Below are positions 33,165 through 43,855 of a stretch of 64,000 bases of DNA, in pieces. A model generated the notes under the pieces. That model ran no database searches. It saw only the letters and a program-made list of their open reading frames with translations, and was not told the DNA's origin. Source of the stretch: Macrocystis pyrifera (Eukaryota; Sar; Phaeophyceae; Laminariales; Laminariaceae); assembly GCA_031763025.1 (NCBI GenBank), contig JASSKH010000002.1, forward strand, positions 19,038,168-19,102,167, written 5' to 3'. The translations under genes were made by a program, and so were the position numbers. Each line of letters begins with the position of its first letter. The stretch's first letter is position 1.

Positions 33165-34420
33165 TAGTATAGCTACGGTATGTTGTGGTACGGTACGGTA
33201 TGGCAAGTATGCACCGCGTAGCGGGCGGGCTCTTGTTTAGGAACAAGCATAAGAAGAGGCAGCACCAGTAGCAGCAGCGGCGGCGACGGCGGCAACAGTA
33301 GCACAGACAGCAAAACCGACACCACCACAGCAGCGCGACAGCAGCACACGCGGCACATCGCAAATACTCCTTGTGAAGTCTTCACAATCTTGTTGCTATT
33401 GTTCTTGTTCTCTCCTATTTCGTTCCCGTTAGGCCGATGGCAATGGAACCATTATGTTGTGAAAAACAGTTTGAATTTCAAAGATACTCGCCGTAATGTT
33501 TAGGTACCACTCTCGCTATGAGCACGAATATTAATTTTGAAGAAACCAAAATTGAAACAAAGGACGAAAAACAAAATCCTGGCCGGATGTTGGGGCAACT
33601 TACATCGGCCCGAGAAAAACTCAGCGAAAGGTTTCATTCGAAGCGGCGAGATTCTGGGTAGTCGACCGACATGGATCGGCAAACCTAGCGACTGCGCCGT
33701 GAAATCTGAACAGGGCCCGCTCGCTATATACGAGCCCCGACCCACCCTAGGGTCACAGAGTCCACACGACGGCCGGTGATATGTGCCGAGCGCTACCCAT
33801 GCGTCTTATTAACAAAAAAAATAACATTGCTGTGCAGAAGACAGACGACCACTATTTTTCGATCTCTTTCCGATGTAAAAAAAACTTTTCAAGTTCGGGT
33901 GAATAACGGAGGACGCCGCGGGCAACCTCATGCCCGCCTAGACCACGGGTCCACATGACATTTTCTAGGCCGTCATCTGCATTCACTGGCTTTGCCCACT
34001 ACGGTGTCGTTTGATTGACCATGGGTTCTTTCTGTGTCGAGATCGAAGTTTTATCGTCGCAATAACGTGTGTTCGATCAGCGTGTTTTGACCATTTACAA
34101 CGTGAAAGAACAAATTGCAACACGTGCAGGCAGCCTCATGAAAAAATACTTCGAAAAAAAAAAAAACAAAAGGCCATTTTTCCCACAGCGGCGATACGAG
34201 AAAAAAAAAATCCAGCTGCGTCTTCTAAATATGAATATTTGTTTGGAAACTAAACTTTGCAAGATTGTGTATACCCTATTCTTGTTCTCATATATACCTG
34301 GTACACATTTTCGGGGTTTTCTTCGAGCTTCCTCTGTTTGTCGTTGTTCTTTTTCTGATTATTGCCTTTCATTCATTATGATTACTATTTTTCATTTCCC
34401 CCGTTCCCCCCGGATTATAT
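33165..34420. other. No gene recognised (upstream of the exchanger exon)
   Basis: Contains an imperfect (CAG/GCGG)n tract at about 33250-33350 and otherwise unremarkable sequence. An upstream exon of the exchanger gene would be expected here or further left, but none could be identified. Confidence 0.4.
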
Positions 34421-34428
34421 TGTTGTAG

Positions 34429-34561
34429 GTGATGATCCTGATCCTGTACGTTGTTCTGGGGCACAGCCTAGAGCTGTGGAAGGATGCGCACAAGTCAGAC
34501 CCGGGTCAGAGCAGAGGATTTCTCTGCACTTTTCACGAATCCGGCCCGGCGATACTGCTCG
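34429..34561 (+). CDS. Na+/H+ exchanger (SLC9/NHE-like), N-terminal exon
   Basis: A 133-nt exon between TTGTTGTAG (acceptor, after a pyrimidine tract) and GTGAGAATC (donor). In phase 0 it reads VMILILYVVLGHSLELWKDA ... FHESGPAILLG, ending one base into a Gly codon. A hydrophobic helix followed by a HES..AILLG block is the start of the conserved membrane domain of monovalent cation:proton antiporters. The leftover base (phase 1) fits the next exon at 37778, whose first two bases complete the Gly. The product would be an integral membrane exchanger swapping Na+ or K+ for H+; which membrane it serves cannot be told. The upstream start codon and exon were not found. Confidence 0.85.
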
Positions 34562-34692
34562 GTGAGAATCATTCCAGTTATAGTTGCAGTTGGAGTTGCA
34601 GCTGATGTTGAATATTACGTTGGAAGTTGGTGTTGAAATCGATTTTAAAGTTGGGGACCTATGATGCGGTAGAGGGTGAAGGGCGTGATTTT

Positions 34693-34751
34693 GGTCAGAG
34701 CAGAGGGTTCTTCTGCACTTTTCCACGAGTCCGGCCGGGCGATTCTGCTCG
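34693..34751 (+). pseudogene. Duplicated exon end, unit 2
   Basis: Repeats the 3' part of the exon at 34504-34561 (GGTCAGAGCAGAGG .. CTGCACTTTTC.CACGA.TCCGGCC .. CTGCTCG) and its donor (GTGAAAG). One extra C shifts the frame relative to unit 1, but FHESGRAILLG is readable if splicing entered at the GGTCAG in a different phase. It lies 189 bp from unit 1. Probably non-functional, but a candidate cryptic or alternative exon. Confidence 0.6.
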
Positions 34752-34878
34752 GTGAAAGTCATTCAAGGTGAAGTTGCAGTTTATGTTGAATTTGAAGTTG
34801 ATGAGGCAATTGAAGTTGCAGATGTTGATGCAAAGTTGCGGAACCATTGGTATGGTTGAGGGCAAAGGAGATGGTTTT

Positions 34879-34929
34879 GGTCAGAGCGGAGGATCCCTTT
34901 TTCACGAATCCGGCCCGCTGTATTGCTCG
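34879..34929 (+). pseudogene. Duplicated exon end, unit 3
   Basis: A third, shorter copy (GGTCAGAGCGGAGGATCC .. TTTTTCACGAATCCGGCCCG .. TTGCTCG) with a consensus-like donor GTAAGCC. A small deletion removes the AILL codons and puts it out of phase with the 37778 exon. It is 186 bp from unit 2. Confidence 0.6.
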
Positions 34930-35027
34930 GTAAGCCAGACGATTGGGTTGCTTCCTTTGCAAGGTGCCAGGTATACATATGTAGGTTAGCTTCACAGGTG
35001 AAGATGGCTGGGGTGAGGTCGGGGGGG

Positions 35028-35265
35028 GAACCGGACTCATGCCAGACATGGGCGTAGTTTCATGTATGACCATAGACCCTCGCATCCCTACAATGTCGGG
35101 GCGTAGCAGGTCGGGTTTTCGACGACCAGGCGAACATTGTTGGCTTGCACCAAGCGCGAAGCGCCGGAGGTGTTTGGCTGGTCGCATGACGAGTGAGCTG
35201 TATCTACTAAGAACCACTTGTGAGGCGTGTTCTCTTGCAACATAGATGACCGCGTCGAATTAATT
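35028..35265 (-). repeat. SINE family S, 3' part, in the exchanger intron
   Basis: Matches the 3' half of S (GCGCTTCGCGCTTGGTGC, ATTGTAGGGATGCGAGGGTC, TATGGTCATA) in minus orientation, next to a short C run (G at 35019-35026 on the + strand). More diverged than S1, S4 and S5. Confidence 0.75.
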
Positions 35266-35274
35266 GACCCGCGG

Positions 35275-35695
35275 TAATAGTGTGGTGGTTGAACTTCTGG
35301 TGATGGTAGAGTGGTGGTATTTTTTGTTGGCGGTGGTGAGATGATAGTAGGTGATAGTGGTAATAGTGGCGGTAGTAGGGGCAGAGGCATATATGGTAGT
35401 CATTGTACAAAGGGTAGCGGCGGCAATGATAATCGTAGTTTTAAGATTATTAGGAGTATTCGTAGTATTTGGAAAAGTAGCAGTGGTGGTGGGGAGGTAG
35501 TGGTAGTGTTGGAAGTTGTAGTAGTGGCCGTGGTAGTACTGGTAACGATGGTGCATAGGGGCAATGACAGTTGTTGCGGTTATTATGCTAAGGTTAGGAG
35601 TGGCAATGATGGTAGTAGCAGTGTTGGTAGGGGTATTGGTATTAATAGGAACATCCGCCGTAAATCCGTCATGTCTAGCAAAATTCTCTGGAAGT
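35275..35695. repeat. (GGT/AGT)n microsatellite region
   Basis: Imperfect GGT/AGT/GAT triplets with interruptions, including TATTAATAG at 35640. Intronic in the exchanger gene. No coding. Confidence 0.75.
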
Positions 35696-35699
35696 GCCC

Positions 35700-36955
35700 G
35701 AATAAAATGCTGTTCTAAACAGTGAGGGGTTTTGTCACGAAACTGTAAGGGAGTTTTTCCCGATGGTGAAATTATTTCCGGCTTCAGCTCACGGCGGCCA
35801 CCATCCCGACCAGGAACTCTTAACCCTTACTGTAACCCCAACCCTAACCAGAGGCCTACTTAGTTGATGTGCCAGTTGGTCTTTGTGCTCGGAAAGCCTC
35901 TATTTGCTGTTCGGGCACATGAAAGGAATTTCGCCTGACAGATCTGCGCGAACACTAGTAGGAATGGAAGTCGTGGTGGCGAGGTTGTGATAGTGGTGAT
36001 AATAACTACTACGCGAGTTACTCATTTTGACCAAAGTCGTGATAGGAGCCCCTTGCCAGATAGCCGAAGCCGTTGTTTTACATGATCAAACAGCTAGTTG
36101 ATTCTGTGCGCACTTTCTTTCAAATGATCCAGCAGTGTATCCGGTGTAAAACAGACATACTGTGTCCATCGCGCGGACGAACAAGAGCACCTGCCGGTTG
36201 TCGTGGGGTTCATTTTCATTTCATTGTTTTTTGCGATTTTTTGCGTTTTTCCTGTTCCCGCTGATCGTGATTCTTTTTTCCACGGCCACCAAACGCCACC
36301 CTAAACCACCATCACCAGGCTTCGCGTCCCCCCCCTGTGTTGCAGTCGACCCTCTTGCTTCTTGGTTCGGCCGACGCTAGGTGTGGGTGGGTGGTACGTT
36401 TGGGCGGGCCACCGCGGTACTGTTCTGCCATTCCGCTGCTTGCCTGAAAAAACAGCTTTCTTCCGGGTTTTCAATTATTTCTGCCATCAAGCAGAAGGCC
36501 CAGACTAACAAGAGCAGAAGCATAGTCGCGCACCCACAAGCGCCCAGCGTAGGCCGAGGCAGGAAAGAAGAGGGGTCGACTGGGGAACAGGGCTAGATGC
36601 GACGCCTGGTTCTGGTGGTGGCGGTTGGCGGTTGGTGGTGTTAGCGAATATTGTCGTAGCGAATATCGTCGCGGTGGTGCCTTTGGTGAAGTGGTGGTTG
36701 TCGTCATGCCTCTTGCGCCACGAACAACGTGTGTGTAGTACCTGGTATCTGCTGGTATGACACTTTTTCGACTTTTTGGAGATGTGTTTTCTTTCTTATG
36801 TATATGTACTGCTGTATGTACTCGTATGTCTTTTTTCTCAGTACGTATGTAGGTATGGTAAGGTCATTGGAGCCTGGCTTGCGCCCCTGTCCCCCATCCA
36901 CCAGCGTACACAAGTTTGCGTCAGTTACAAATATCCTGCTGCGCGAGTTCCTAGC
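35700..36955. other. Intron sequence, no gene recognised
   Basis: Includes a short CCCTAACC-like phrase at about 35835-35850 and a TACCTGGTA motif at 36739. No exon with conserved exchanger sequence was seen. Confidence 0.4.
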
Positions 36956-36959
36956 GACA

Positions 36960-37650
36960 GCTATACTATATTAATCACAGTGGTGGTACTGTTAGCAGTA
37001 GCAGTGGTACGTAGTGGCAGTAACAGCTGTGGTACTAGAGATAGCAGTCGCAATGATAGTAGGAGTGTAGTGTTGACCCTATTGGCACTTCAGAGGGGAA
37101 AATTGACGATCAAAAGTGACAATTGCAGCAACGACCACCACTGCGTAATTGGCGGATGGTAAAGATGGCACTTCAGAGGGGAAAAATGACGATCAAAAGT
37201 GGCAATTGCAGCAACGACCACTACTGCGTGATTGGGGGATGATAGTGATTGGTGTCCGAGTTAGTGACGATGCAAGCAGTCGTACGGCGCGGGAGCAACA
37301 TGATCCTGTCCGTACTGCTGGGCGCTCACGCTGCTCCTGGACGGTTGAAAACATCAAGGCTATCGTTGTGTTGGTCGCTGTCTTGGGGTCCCAAAGGTAT
37401 TCATAGTGATAGTAGTGGTGATGGTGGTGGTACAAACGTGGTAAAATATTAGAAATAGTTGTATTAATAGTACGCGGTAGTAGTATCGGTAGTACGTAGA
37501 GGCAATGGCAGTGGAAGGAGTAGTGTTGGTCCAATCGAGGATTGCAGTACTAAAATGCTCAATAGGGATGTTCGTATTAACAGTAATAGTAGTATATACC
37601 TGGTATCATGCTACTGTAGTATTAGTAGTAGGTGATGATGGTGATACAAG
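36960..37650. repeat. (AGT)n microsatellite region with a 74-bp tandem duplication
   Basis: AGT/GGT triplets interrupted by unique stretches. The segment GGCACTTCAGAGGGGAAAA..TGACGATCAAAAGTG..CAATTGCAGCAACGACCAC occurs twice (37084-37143 and 37168-37225). TATTAATAG (37462) and TACCTGGTA (37597) both interrupt the triplets. Confidence 0.65.
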
Positions 37651-37777
37651 TGGTAGTTTCTTGTTTCCGTTTTGTTTTCGTTTTTGGTTGTTTGGCTCTG
37701 GCTTTTGCTTGGCTGACTTTTATTTTTGTTTTGTTTCATTGTGCGCTGGGGATGCTTCGTCCACGGGGTGCATGCAG

Positions 37778-37881
37778 GTTTGGCTGTGGGGCTTATGGTG
37801 AACTACGGAGTGGGGCAACAGTTCGACTTCAACGCGGACGTGTTCTTCTATGTCGTCCTCCCACCCATCATCTTCCATCAG
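37778..37881 (+). CDS. Na+/H+ exchanger (SLC9/NHE-like), second recognised exon
   Basis: A 104-nt exon after GTGCATGCAG and before the donor GTATAAGG. With the phase-1 base from the 34561 exon it reads (G)LAVGLMVNYGVGQQ, then FNADVFFYVVLPPIIFHQ. The FF..LPPIIF block is the hallmark of the NHE membrane domain and part of the transport/inhibitor-binding region in animal homologues. It ends in phase 0, matching the next exon. It is flanked by repeat-filled introns of about 3.2 kb upstream and 9.9 kb downstream. Confidence 0.93.
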
Positions 37882-38278
37882 GTATAAGGTTACAGGAGGA
37901 GTCCCTTTATAATGCCGGTGTCCGATATATGGTCATTGAAATCGCTTGGCACAGATGGGATTGACCGGTGTGACCGTTTGAAATAAATGATGGCGGTGCC
38001 CGCTGAAAGGCCGGTATGCAAGAGACTACTGCACCCCTCTTCTCAGTATATGGAACGTTCGGATATTAATATCGAATCTATTTACTTCGGATGTATTGAA
38101 CAGAGTGGTTTTTACTCACTATGTATACCGCTAGTTTTTTTTTCATCTCTTTTGTTTTGTTTTGTTCTTCATTCTTTTTTGCAAACCGTTATTTCGCCGA
38201 CAATCATGTTTTCGTTTTGCCGTTCCCACATTCCTGTCTGTCCGTCTGCTTGCCTGCCTGTCTTTCGTGCCGGTGTGT

Positions 38279-38310
38279 CGTTTTTTTTTTTTTTTTTTTT
38301 TTTTTTTTTC
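38279..38310. repeat. Poly(T) tract
   Basis: About 31 consecutive T residues on the + strand, within the exchanger intron. Not next to an identifiable retroelement end. Confidence 0.8.
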
Positions 38311-38776
38311 GTTAGTTTTTGGCGACAGCCTCCTCTTCGTACCCTGATTCGTTTCGGTTCAGGTCCATTTACTTGATTGCTTGCTTGTTCTCGTATTTGG
38401 TTTATGTCTCTCAATGTATCTGGATTGCCGGCGTGTGTATGTTGTGCCTTTGTGTCCAGTGCGATATCATTGCGTCGTCTTCTCTCCTGTTGCTGCATTA
38501 CAATGCAGTTTCTCTGTGTCGTGGTTTGGTGACCACCGAGCTTGTATCTCTTTCGGGCGAAGAATCAGCACGGACACTGGGTGTGCTGGATGTCGACGGG
38601 TGGAAAAAATGGTTCAATGTAAAAAACAGACACCCTTACCCTTCGCAACCCCACCTGCACCCCTTCCACCTCGACCAGTCCCACCCCCACCCAACTACAC
38701 CCACCCCCCCCATCCCCAGCCCCACCCAAAAGCCGCTGGCAAAACGTTTTTAGGTCAAAGATGAAAAAGGCAGTGA

Positions 38777-38882
38777 TCGCCAAAATGTTGGAGGTGTCTC
38801 TAATAGGAGCAGGAACGGTGCTCCGTCCCGAAAGGGATGCATGATTGATGTTGAATTGGCTAAGGCAAGCAGCAAATGAGAA
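38777..38882 (+). pseudogene. LINE copy L4a: extreme 3'-end fragment with poly(C) tail
   Basis: Contains the last 105 bp or so of the LINE (ATGTTGGAGGTGTCTCTA .. GCTCCGTC .. AAGGGATGC .. GCAAGCAGCAAATGAG). It ends in an interrupted poly(C) tract (38883-38903). Immediately upstream is a C-rich simple sequence (38640-38740). Confidence 0.8.
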
Positions 38883-38903
38883 CCCCCTCCCCCCCCCCCC
38901 CCC

Positions 38904-39195
38904 ATTACAAGGAGGAACGGGATGTGCTAGGAGCACATGAAGGAAATAGATTAATGGGACATGGAAGAGTTTGGGTACACTAGATAGCAGCAAGAGAACG
39001 ATCGCTATCCGAGGAGATAGATGGTGGCGACAGGCAGCAAAACGGGAAGGGGATAAGACTAGCAAAACGTTATTATATGGAAACTACATATTGAGCGCCC
39101 ACATGTTGGAGGTGTCTCTATTAGGAGTAGGAACGGCGCTCCATTCGAAAAGCATGCTTGGTCAACTGTCAAAATGACTAAGACAAGCAACAAAA
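38904..39195 (+). pseudogene. LINE copy L4b: 3' fragment starting at the L4a poly(C)
   Basis: Starts at ATTACAAGGAGGAACGGGAT directly after the C run and corresponds to about 46835-47130 of L3. Its own 3' tail is lost: CAAGCAACAAAAT runs straight into the internal part of an S element. Confidence 0.8.
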
Positions 39196-39473
39196 TCTCT
39201 GGAAATGGCCACACCGGAAATTAAACTAACTCATTGAAGCTGTCATCCATATGCAAGTCCGCGTCACAAGCGGTTCTTAGTAGGATGCGGCTCACCCTTC
39301 ATGCGACTCGCCGGACACCTCACGGCGCTTCGCGCTTGGTGCAAGCAAGGTCTGCCTGGTCGGTGAAAACCCGACATGCTCCGTCCCGGCATTGTAGGGA
39401 TGCGAGGGTCTATGGTCATACGACTACGGCCATGCATGAGATGGAGTACATCTCTCCTATCGAGTACACCCCT
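39196..39473 (+). mobile_element. SINE family S, copy S3 (5' part missing)
   Basis: Carries the downstream half of S from CTCTGGAAATGGCCACACCGG through GATGGAGTACATCTCTCC. It is followed by one of the longest C runs in the window (about 39474-39497, with one T). Same orientation as the host gene. Confidence 0.85.
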
Positions 39474-39499
39474 CCCCCCCCCCCCCCCCCCCCCCCCGA

Positions 39500-39905
39500 C
39501 CAGCGCGGCTAATTGCACTTCTACAACTGCAGCACTATTTCCAATACACACGCTATTACCCGTGTTTTACGGGAGGAGCAGTGGTGTTTTAGGGGCGAAA
39601 CGCGTTGCGGGGCCAAGATCAATAGACGACTAGCCCTCCGTTGTTTGGTCGGATCGCCCATACCACCCTCACCCTGATCCCACCCGGACCTGCATCCCGT
39701 TTGGCACCTTGCTCCCACTTGGTGGTGTCGAAATATAATCGCCATCTGCGCAGGAGCCCGCTGGAGGCGTAGAACATGAGGCGGGAACCGTAATCGTGTG
39801 CGTTTCAATTGAATCAGTGCTGCGGTTCTAGAATAGCAAATAGCCCCGCTCTACCCCGACGCCCAACCCCACCCCTACCCCCCCACTCCAGCCCTACCCC
39901 CCTTG
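39500..39905. other. Intron sequence, no gene recognised
   Basis: C-rich, with no recognisable frame or repeat partner in the window. Confidence 0.4.
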
Positions 39906-39907
39906 AA

Positions 39908-40115
39908 ACGTCATCCATATGCAGGAAAGTCCGCCTCACAGGCGGTCCTTAGTAGGATGCAGATCACCCTTCATGCGACTCGCTGAAAACCTCACGGCGC
40001 TTCACGCCTGGTGCAATCAGTGTCATGCTCCGCCCCGACATTTTAGAGAGGCGAGGGTCTATCGTCATACGACTACGGCCATGCATGATATCGAGTATAC
40101 CCTCCCACCTCAACC
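39908..40115 (+). repeat. SINE family S, copy S6 (3' part, diverged)
   Basis: Matches the S 3' half (CGTCATCCATATGCAGG .. GTAGGATGCAG .. CATGCGACTCGCTG .. GACTACGGCCATGCATGAT). It lacks an internal segment around GTCTGCCTGGTCGGTGAAAA, and it has only a short C-rich tail. Confidence 0.75.
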
Positions 40116-40416
40116 CACGTGAATGTTGGCAGGGATTTATGCGTTGAAAAGCGGGGTTTCTTCATATACATGCACCACGTACGTACTTCGTGTAGCACCA
40201 GCTTTGGCTTTCTGGTTGTGTCTAATGAAACATTAGTTTAGTTATGTTGGCAGGGATGTATGCGTTGAACAAACGTAAATTATTTCAAGTACATCCATGA
40301 CGTACGTACGTACTTTGTGTAGCATCAACTTTGGCGTTTTGGTGTTGTCTACTTGTCATCACAACTATTTACTAGATTGCTTGTTCTGTTTGTTTTTTTA
40401 CCCTCCCCACCTCGGC

Positions 40417-40482
40417 ACTGTAGGGATGCGAGGGTCTATGGTCACACGAATTTGGCCATACACGATATCGAGTACACCCCCC
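40417..40482 (+). repeat. SINE family S, 3'-end fragment S7
   Basis: Only the final 65 bp are present (CACTGTAGGGATGCGAGGGT .. GGCCATACACGATATCGAG), with a short C tail. The 5' breakpoint follows a CCTCCCCACC tract. Confidence 0.75.
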
Positions 40483-40741
40483 ACCCCACCATCCTCTAAA
40501 TCTGGATGGGTCGGCGTCGAGTGGCGACGACGCTGTCAAACAGTCACCAGACACTAGGCTGCAATGCGCAGACTGCCCCTTCCCGCACAACTGCCACATA
40601 GACCAGACATAGACACTACGCAAACAACAGCTCAAAAAAGATACCCACAGGAATAGGAAAACACAACACAATAAATAACCAAACCAGTTATTTTCCCATT
40701 TGTTGTTATACCCTTTTCCCTGCGAAGTCGATGATACCCCC

Positions 40742-41259
40742 CCACACACACCTACTGTAGTATTATATACGGTATAGGTTAGGTTGGCGTCAGTTGGCAA
40801 CGGCACTGTAGAACATGTCGCTCGCTACTTGAGCTAGGCAACCAGGGCACCGTTTTTTTTGTTTTCGGTCGGTCACAGCTGGTGGTTGAGTTATAGATAA
40901 TTTATGCGAGGGGAATGATCGTTTTAAGTTATGATAAGGCACCAAGAGGCACTTACGTAGTACTCCCAGCGCTGTCTGTGGAAGTGGCTACACCGGGAAT
41001 TATATTAACTCATTGAAGCTGTCCTCCATATGCAAGTCCGCCTCACAAACGGTTCTTAGTAGGATGCAGCTCACCCTTCATGCGACTCGCCCAACACCTC
41101 ACGGCGCTTCGCGCTTGGTGCAAGAAATGTCTGCCTGGTCGGTGGAAACCCGACATGCTCCGTCCCGGCATTGTAGGGATGCGAGGGTCTATGGTCATAC
41201 GGGTTCGGCCATGCATGAGATCGAGTACATCTCTCCTATTGAGTCCCAACCCCCCCCCG
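40742..41259 (+). mobile_element. SINE family S, full-length copy S4
   Basis: Preceded by a C run (about 40734-40741). Begins with the TAGTATTATATACGGTATAGG leader (AT-rich leader plus GGTTAGGTTGG), continues through the T-rich middle and the 3' conserved half, and ends in CCCAACCCCCCCCC at about 41246-41259. About 85% similar to S5 by eye. Confidence 0.85.
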
Positions 41260-41930
41260 TACCCTGTCATTCTGCGTCGGCTGCGTCACATTATTGTTGG
41301 TTTGTGTGACCGTTTGCTATTTTTTCTTTTTTTCCGACTCTGTTGACATGTTTCTTGGCCCGTCTGTTTCTGTCCGCTTTCTGTCGGTTATGTCGTCCTT
41401 GACCCTCCAACTGGACAGGACTGCTCGTTTTTCGTTTCTTGTTAGCTCTGTGTCTTTACCCTCTTGTTGTCTTGTTGCCCTCCATCTGGCCTTCGTGTGG
41501 CGTCCTTGTGTTGGTATATCAGCTGGGATATCATAGGACTGATCGTACCAGCAAACAGCAACCTTGTCCTCGGGACTCGGCGTGCGCCTTGAGCGCATGT
41601 TTGCTTTTTCTTCGCTCCTGTATTTTTTATTTTTTTCCCCTTTCTTCTTCCTTCTCTCTTCCGTGTTTTCCTTTTCTCTTTTTCCTTTTCTTTCTTTTCA
41701 AGTGTACATATAATACCATGGATATATTCCTGGTGTTATTTGTTGCAAGTGATACGGGATGGTGTACCGCAGCTCGTACGTACCGTTTCCCTTACGGACT
41801 GGTATGGTACTCCCGTGCGCAACTATTTCGTACTTGCTTGTTTTCTCTTCTCGACATGCATTCTTGCTGCAGCCTGTCTTTGTGACCGCAGGCAGGACTT
41901 CAGGGAAGTGAGCTAATGTGATAACACCAT
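41260..41930. other. Intron sequence, no gene recognised
   Basis: T/C-rich (41600-41700), with no recognisable exon or element. Confidence 0.4.
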
Positions 41931-41934
41931 CACT

Positions 41935-42410
41935 GTTCTCCCATACTAAAATACAAGACCAAATTTAAGCATGAAAGCTCTCAATTAATATTTTTTTTCT
42001 CATACCAAAACGCAAAAACCAGATTAGGACGTGAAACAGTTGAACTAACTACAATAGTTTTTTTTCCCCCTTATCATACCCAAACCGGATTATAGACCTG
42101 AAATTACTCAACTGAGTACTATTTTTTCTCGTACCAAAACGTAAAATTCATGTATCGACTGCAACAATTGAACTAACCAGTTTTTTCCCTTTTGGTAACA
42201 CAAACTAGATTAAGACATAAAATGACTCAACTACCCACTTTTTTCCCACACCAAAACACAAAAATCAGATATAGATCTGATATTACTGGTCTAACCGTTT
42301 TTTTCTCATACCAAAACACAAAAATCAAGTGTAGACTTGATATTACTGGTCTAACCAGTTTTTTCCTCCCATATCGAAACACAAACCAGATACCTCTCGC
42401 TCTCCGGGGC
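41935..42410. repeat. Tandem array of about eight 55-60-bp units
   Basis: Each unit reads roughly TTTTTTCTCATACCAAAAC followed by a CAAAAATCAGAT segment, a short inverted motif (for example AGATATAGATCT) and a CTGGTCTAACCA-like end. The two units at about 42240-42360 are nearly identical; the outer ones are more diverged. Lies in the long exchanger intron. Confidence 0.8.
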
Positions 42411-42599
42411 ATTAAAAAAAAAAAATACCTGGTGCAAGACATGCAAAAAACAAATACATAGTTTCCCCCATATCGTAACACCGGTAGTAAAGGCACGAAG
42501 CATAAACCAAAAACCTAGCGTAAAGGCGAACCACCTCACATGCAGATACAGACACAGCAAGGTAACCCCGACATGCTCAATTAACACGAAGCTTGGGTC

Positions 42600-43855
42600 T
42601 CGGAGTAGTATGCCTGCAAAAAAACTACCTATTTCCAATGGGCGGTGGAAATCTGGTCTGACGTTATTCCTAAAAGCCACGACATTAGGTGGACATGCCA
42701 TGCGCCAAATGAAGGGAAGGTGTGGATCATGCATGACATTAAGTCAAGACCTATTATACTCATGAAGCAAGCACCTTGCAATTGACCGACCACATGACCA
42801 AAGAGAAGGAGCACCAAGCGGTATGCAGGTATCTTGATGTCTTGAAGGATGGAAGCCGGTACACAATGTGGGGGGGATCGTTGGTCAAGTTTCGACAGCG
42901 AAGGTCTACTCGGGAGCATTAGTGATGTAGCTACCCATGGCGAAACGTCCATAAGACGGAGAAAGCGACATACGGGGTATCCCGGTGTGTGAGTAAGACG
43001 TTGGATTACGTAAGCCGTCCTTGAACCTTGCACGGTAGAATCTACCTCCCTAGAGGAAATTAACCAGTACAGCAGCGGGGCAAGAAGATAGAAGATACGA
43101 TCGTGGGACGCCAGGATGGTTACCGTGTAGATCGCCTGACACAAAGTTGGGGTACTTGTGTTGAGGGTGCTGAATTTGGCTCGAGGCTACGAGCCTGTTG
43201 GAGACACTGTTTGGTGTGGTGCGCGCCGGCAAGAGTACTGAGAGACACCAGACCCTCAACGAAAAATTGGATTGGGAAGTCCCAGTAACTTGGACACTAC
43301 CCACTACGAATATGAACACAAACAAACTGGATATATTGTCGGGAAAGATCAGGAGAAAGACAATGAGGCAGGGTGGGTGGAGAAAGGAAGATTGGTAGAG
43401 TAAAGTGCTAATAGTGCTCATGTATGGAGTTCCTAGCGACGCGACGAGGATTGAGTTCCAAGAGGAAGTGCGACAAAGTAAGATTATACTGCTTTGCAAT
43501 AGGAAAAATAGAACCAGAGGGAGAACACTTTCGAGTCACGCTAAAGCCGGAAGCGAGCATGGCGGGGCAGCGAATAATGACAGAAAAAGTGTCGGCATGG
43601 GTTAGAAGACTAGGATGGAGAGTATGTATAGCTAATATCAAAGCGAAACTAAGACGTAGTCCTAGGGTGAACGAAGGTAAGGGGAGGCAGAAAACAGTTG
43701 GTGGCCCAAAGAGAATGAGGGAGAAACATGGGGATGCAGAGCAAGCAGACAAAACCAGAAACGGAAACGGCGAGAAAGCTCAAAGAGAGAATAGAAATAT
43801 TCGAAGCTACAACGGAGAAGGAAAAACAGACTTGAAGAGCGTGAATAGTGAAACG
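42600..43855 (+). pseudogene. LINE copy L3: probable 5' region and ORF1, decayed
   Basis: Broken + strand frames precede the endonuclease: YFQWAVEIWSDVIP (about 42627), MTKEKEHQAVCRYLDVLKDG (about 42795), VLIVLMYGVPSD (about 43408) and IGKIEPEGEHFRVTLKPEAS (about 43500). The last two, a short hydrophobic strand with YG followed by a second strand pattern, recall RRM-like ORF1 proteins of LINEs. The region then becomes Lys/Arg/Glu-rich. The 5' limit of the element is not determinable, because no other copy reaches this far. Confidence 0.4.

Noticed and set aside
39196-39473. SINE S as a 5S rRNA-derived element (its end contains CTACGGCCAT)
   Set aside because: CTACGGCCAT resembles the start of 5S rRNA but lies at the S 3' end, and no 5S internal promoter (AAGCTAAGC block) follows it.
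42629-43144. A 171-residue minus-strand frame with hydrophobic stretches
   Set aside because: The + strand over the same bases gives broken pieces that read like the LINE 5' region. The minus frame has no family resemblance.
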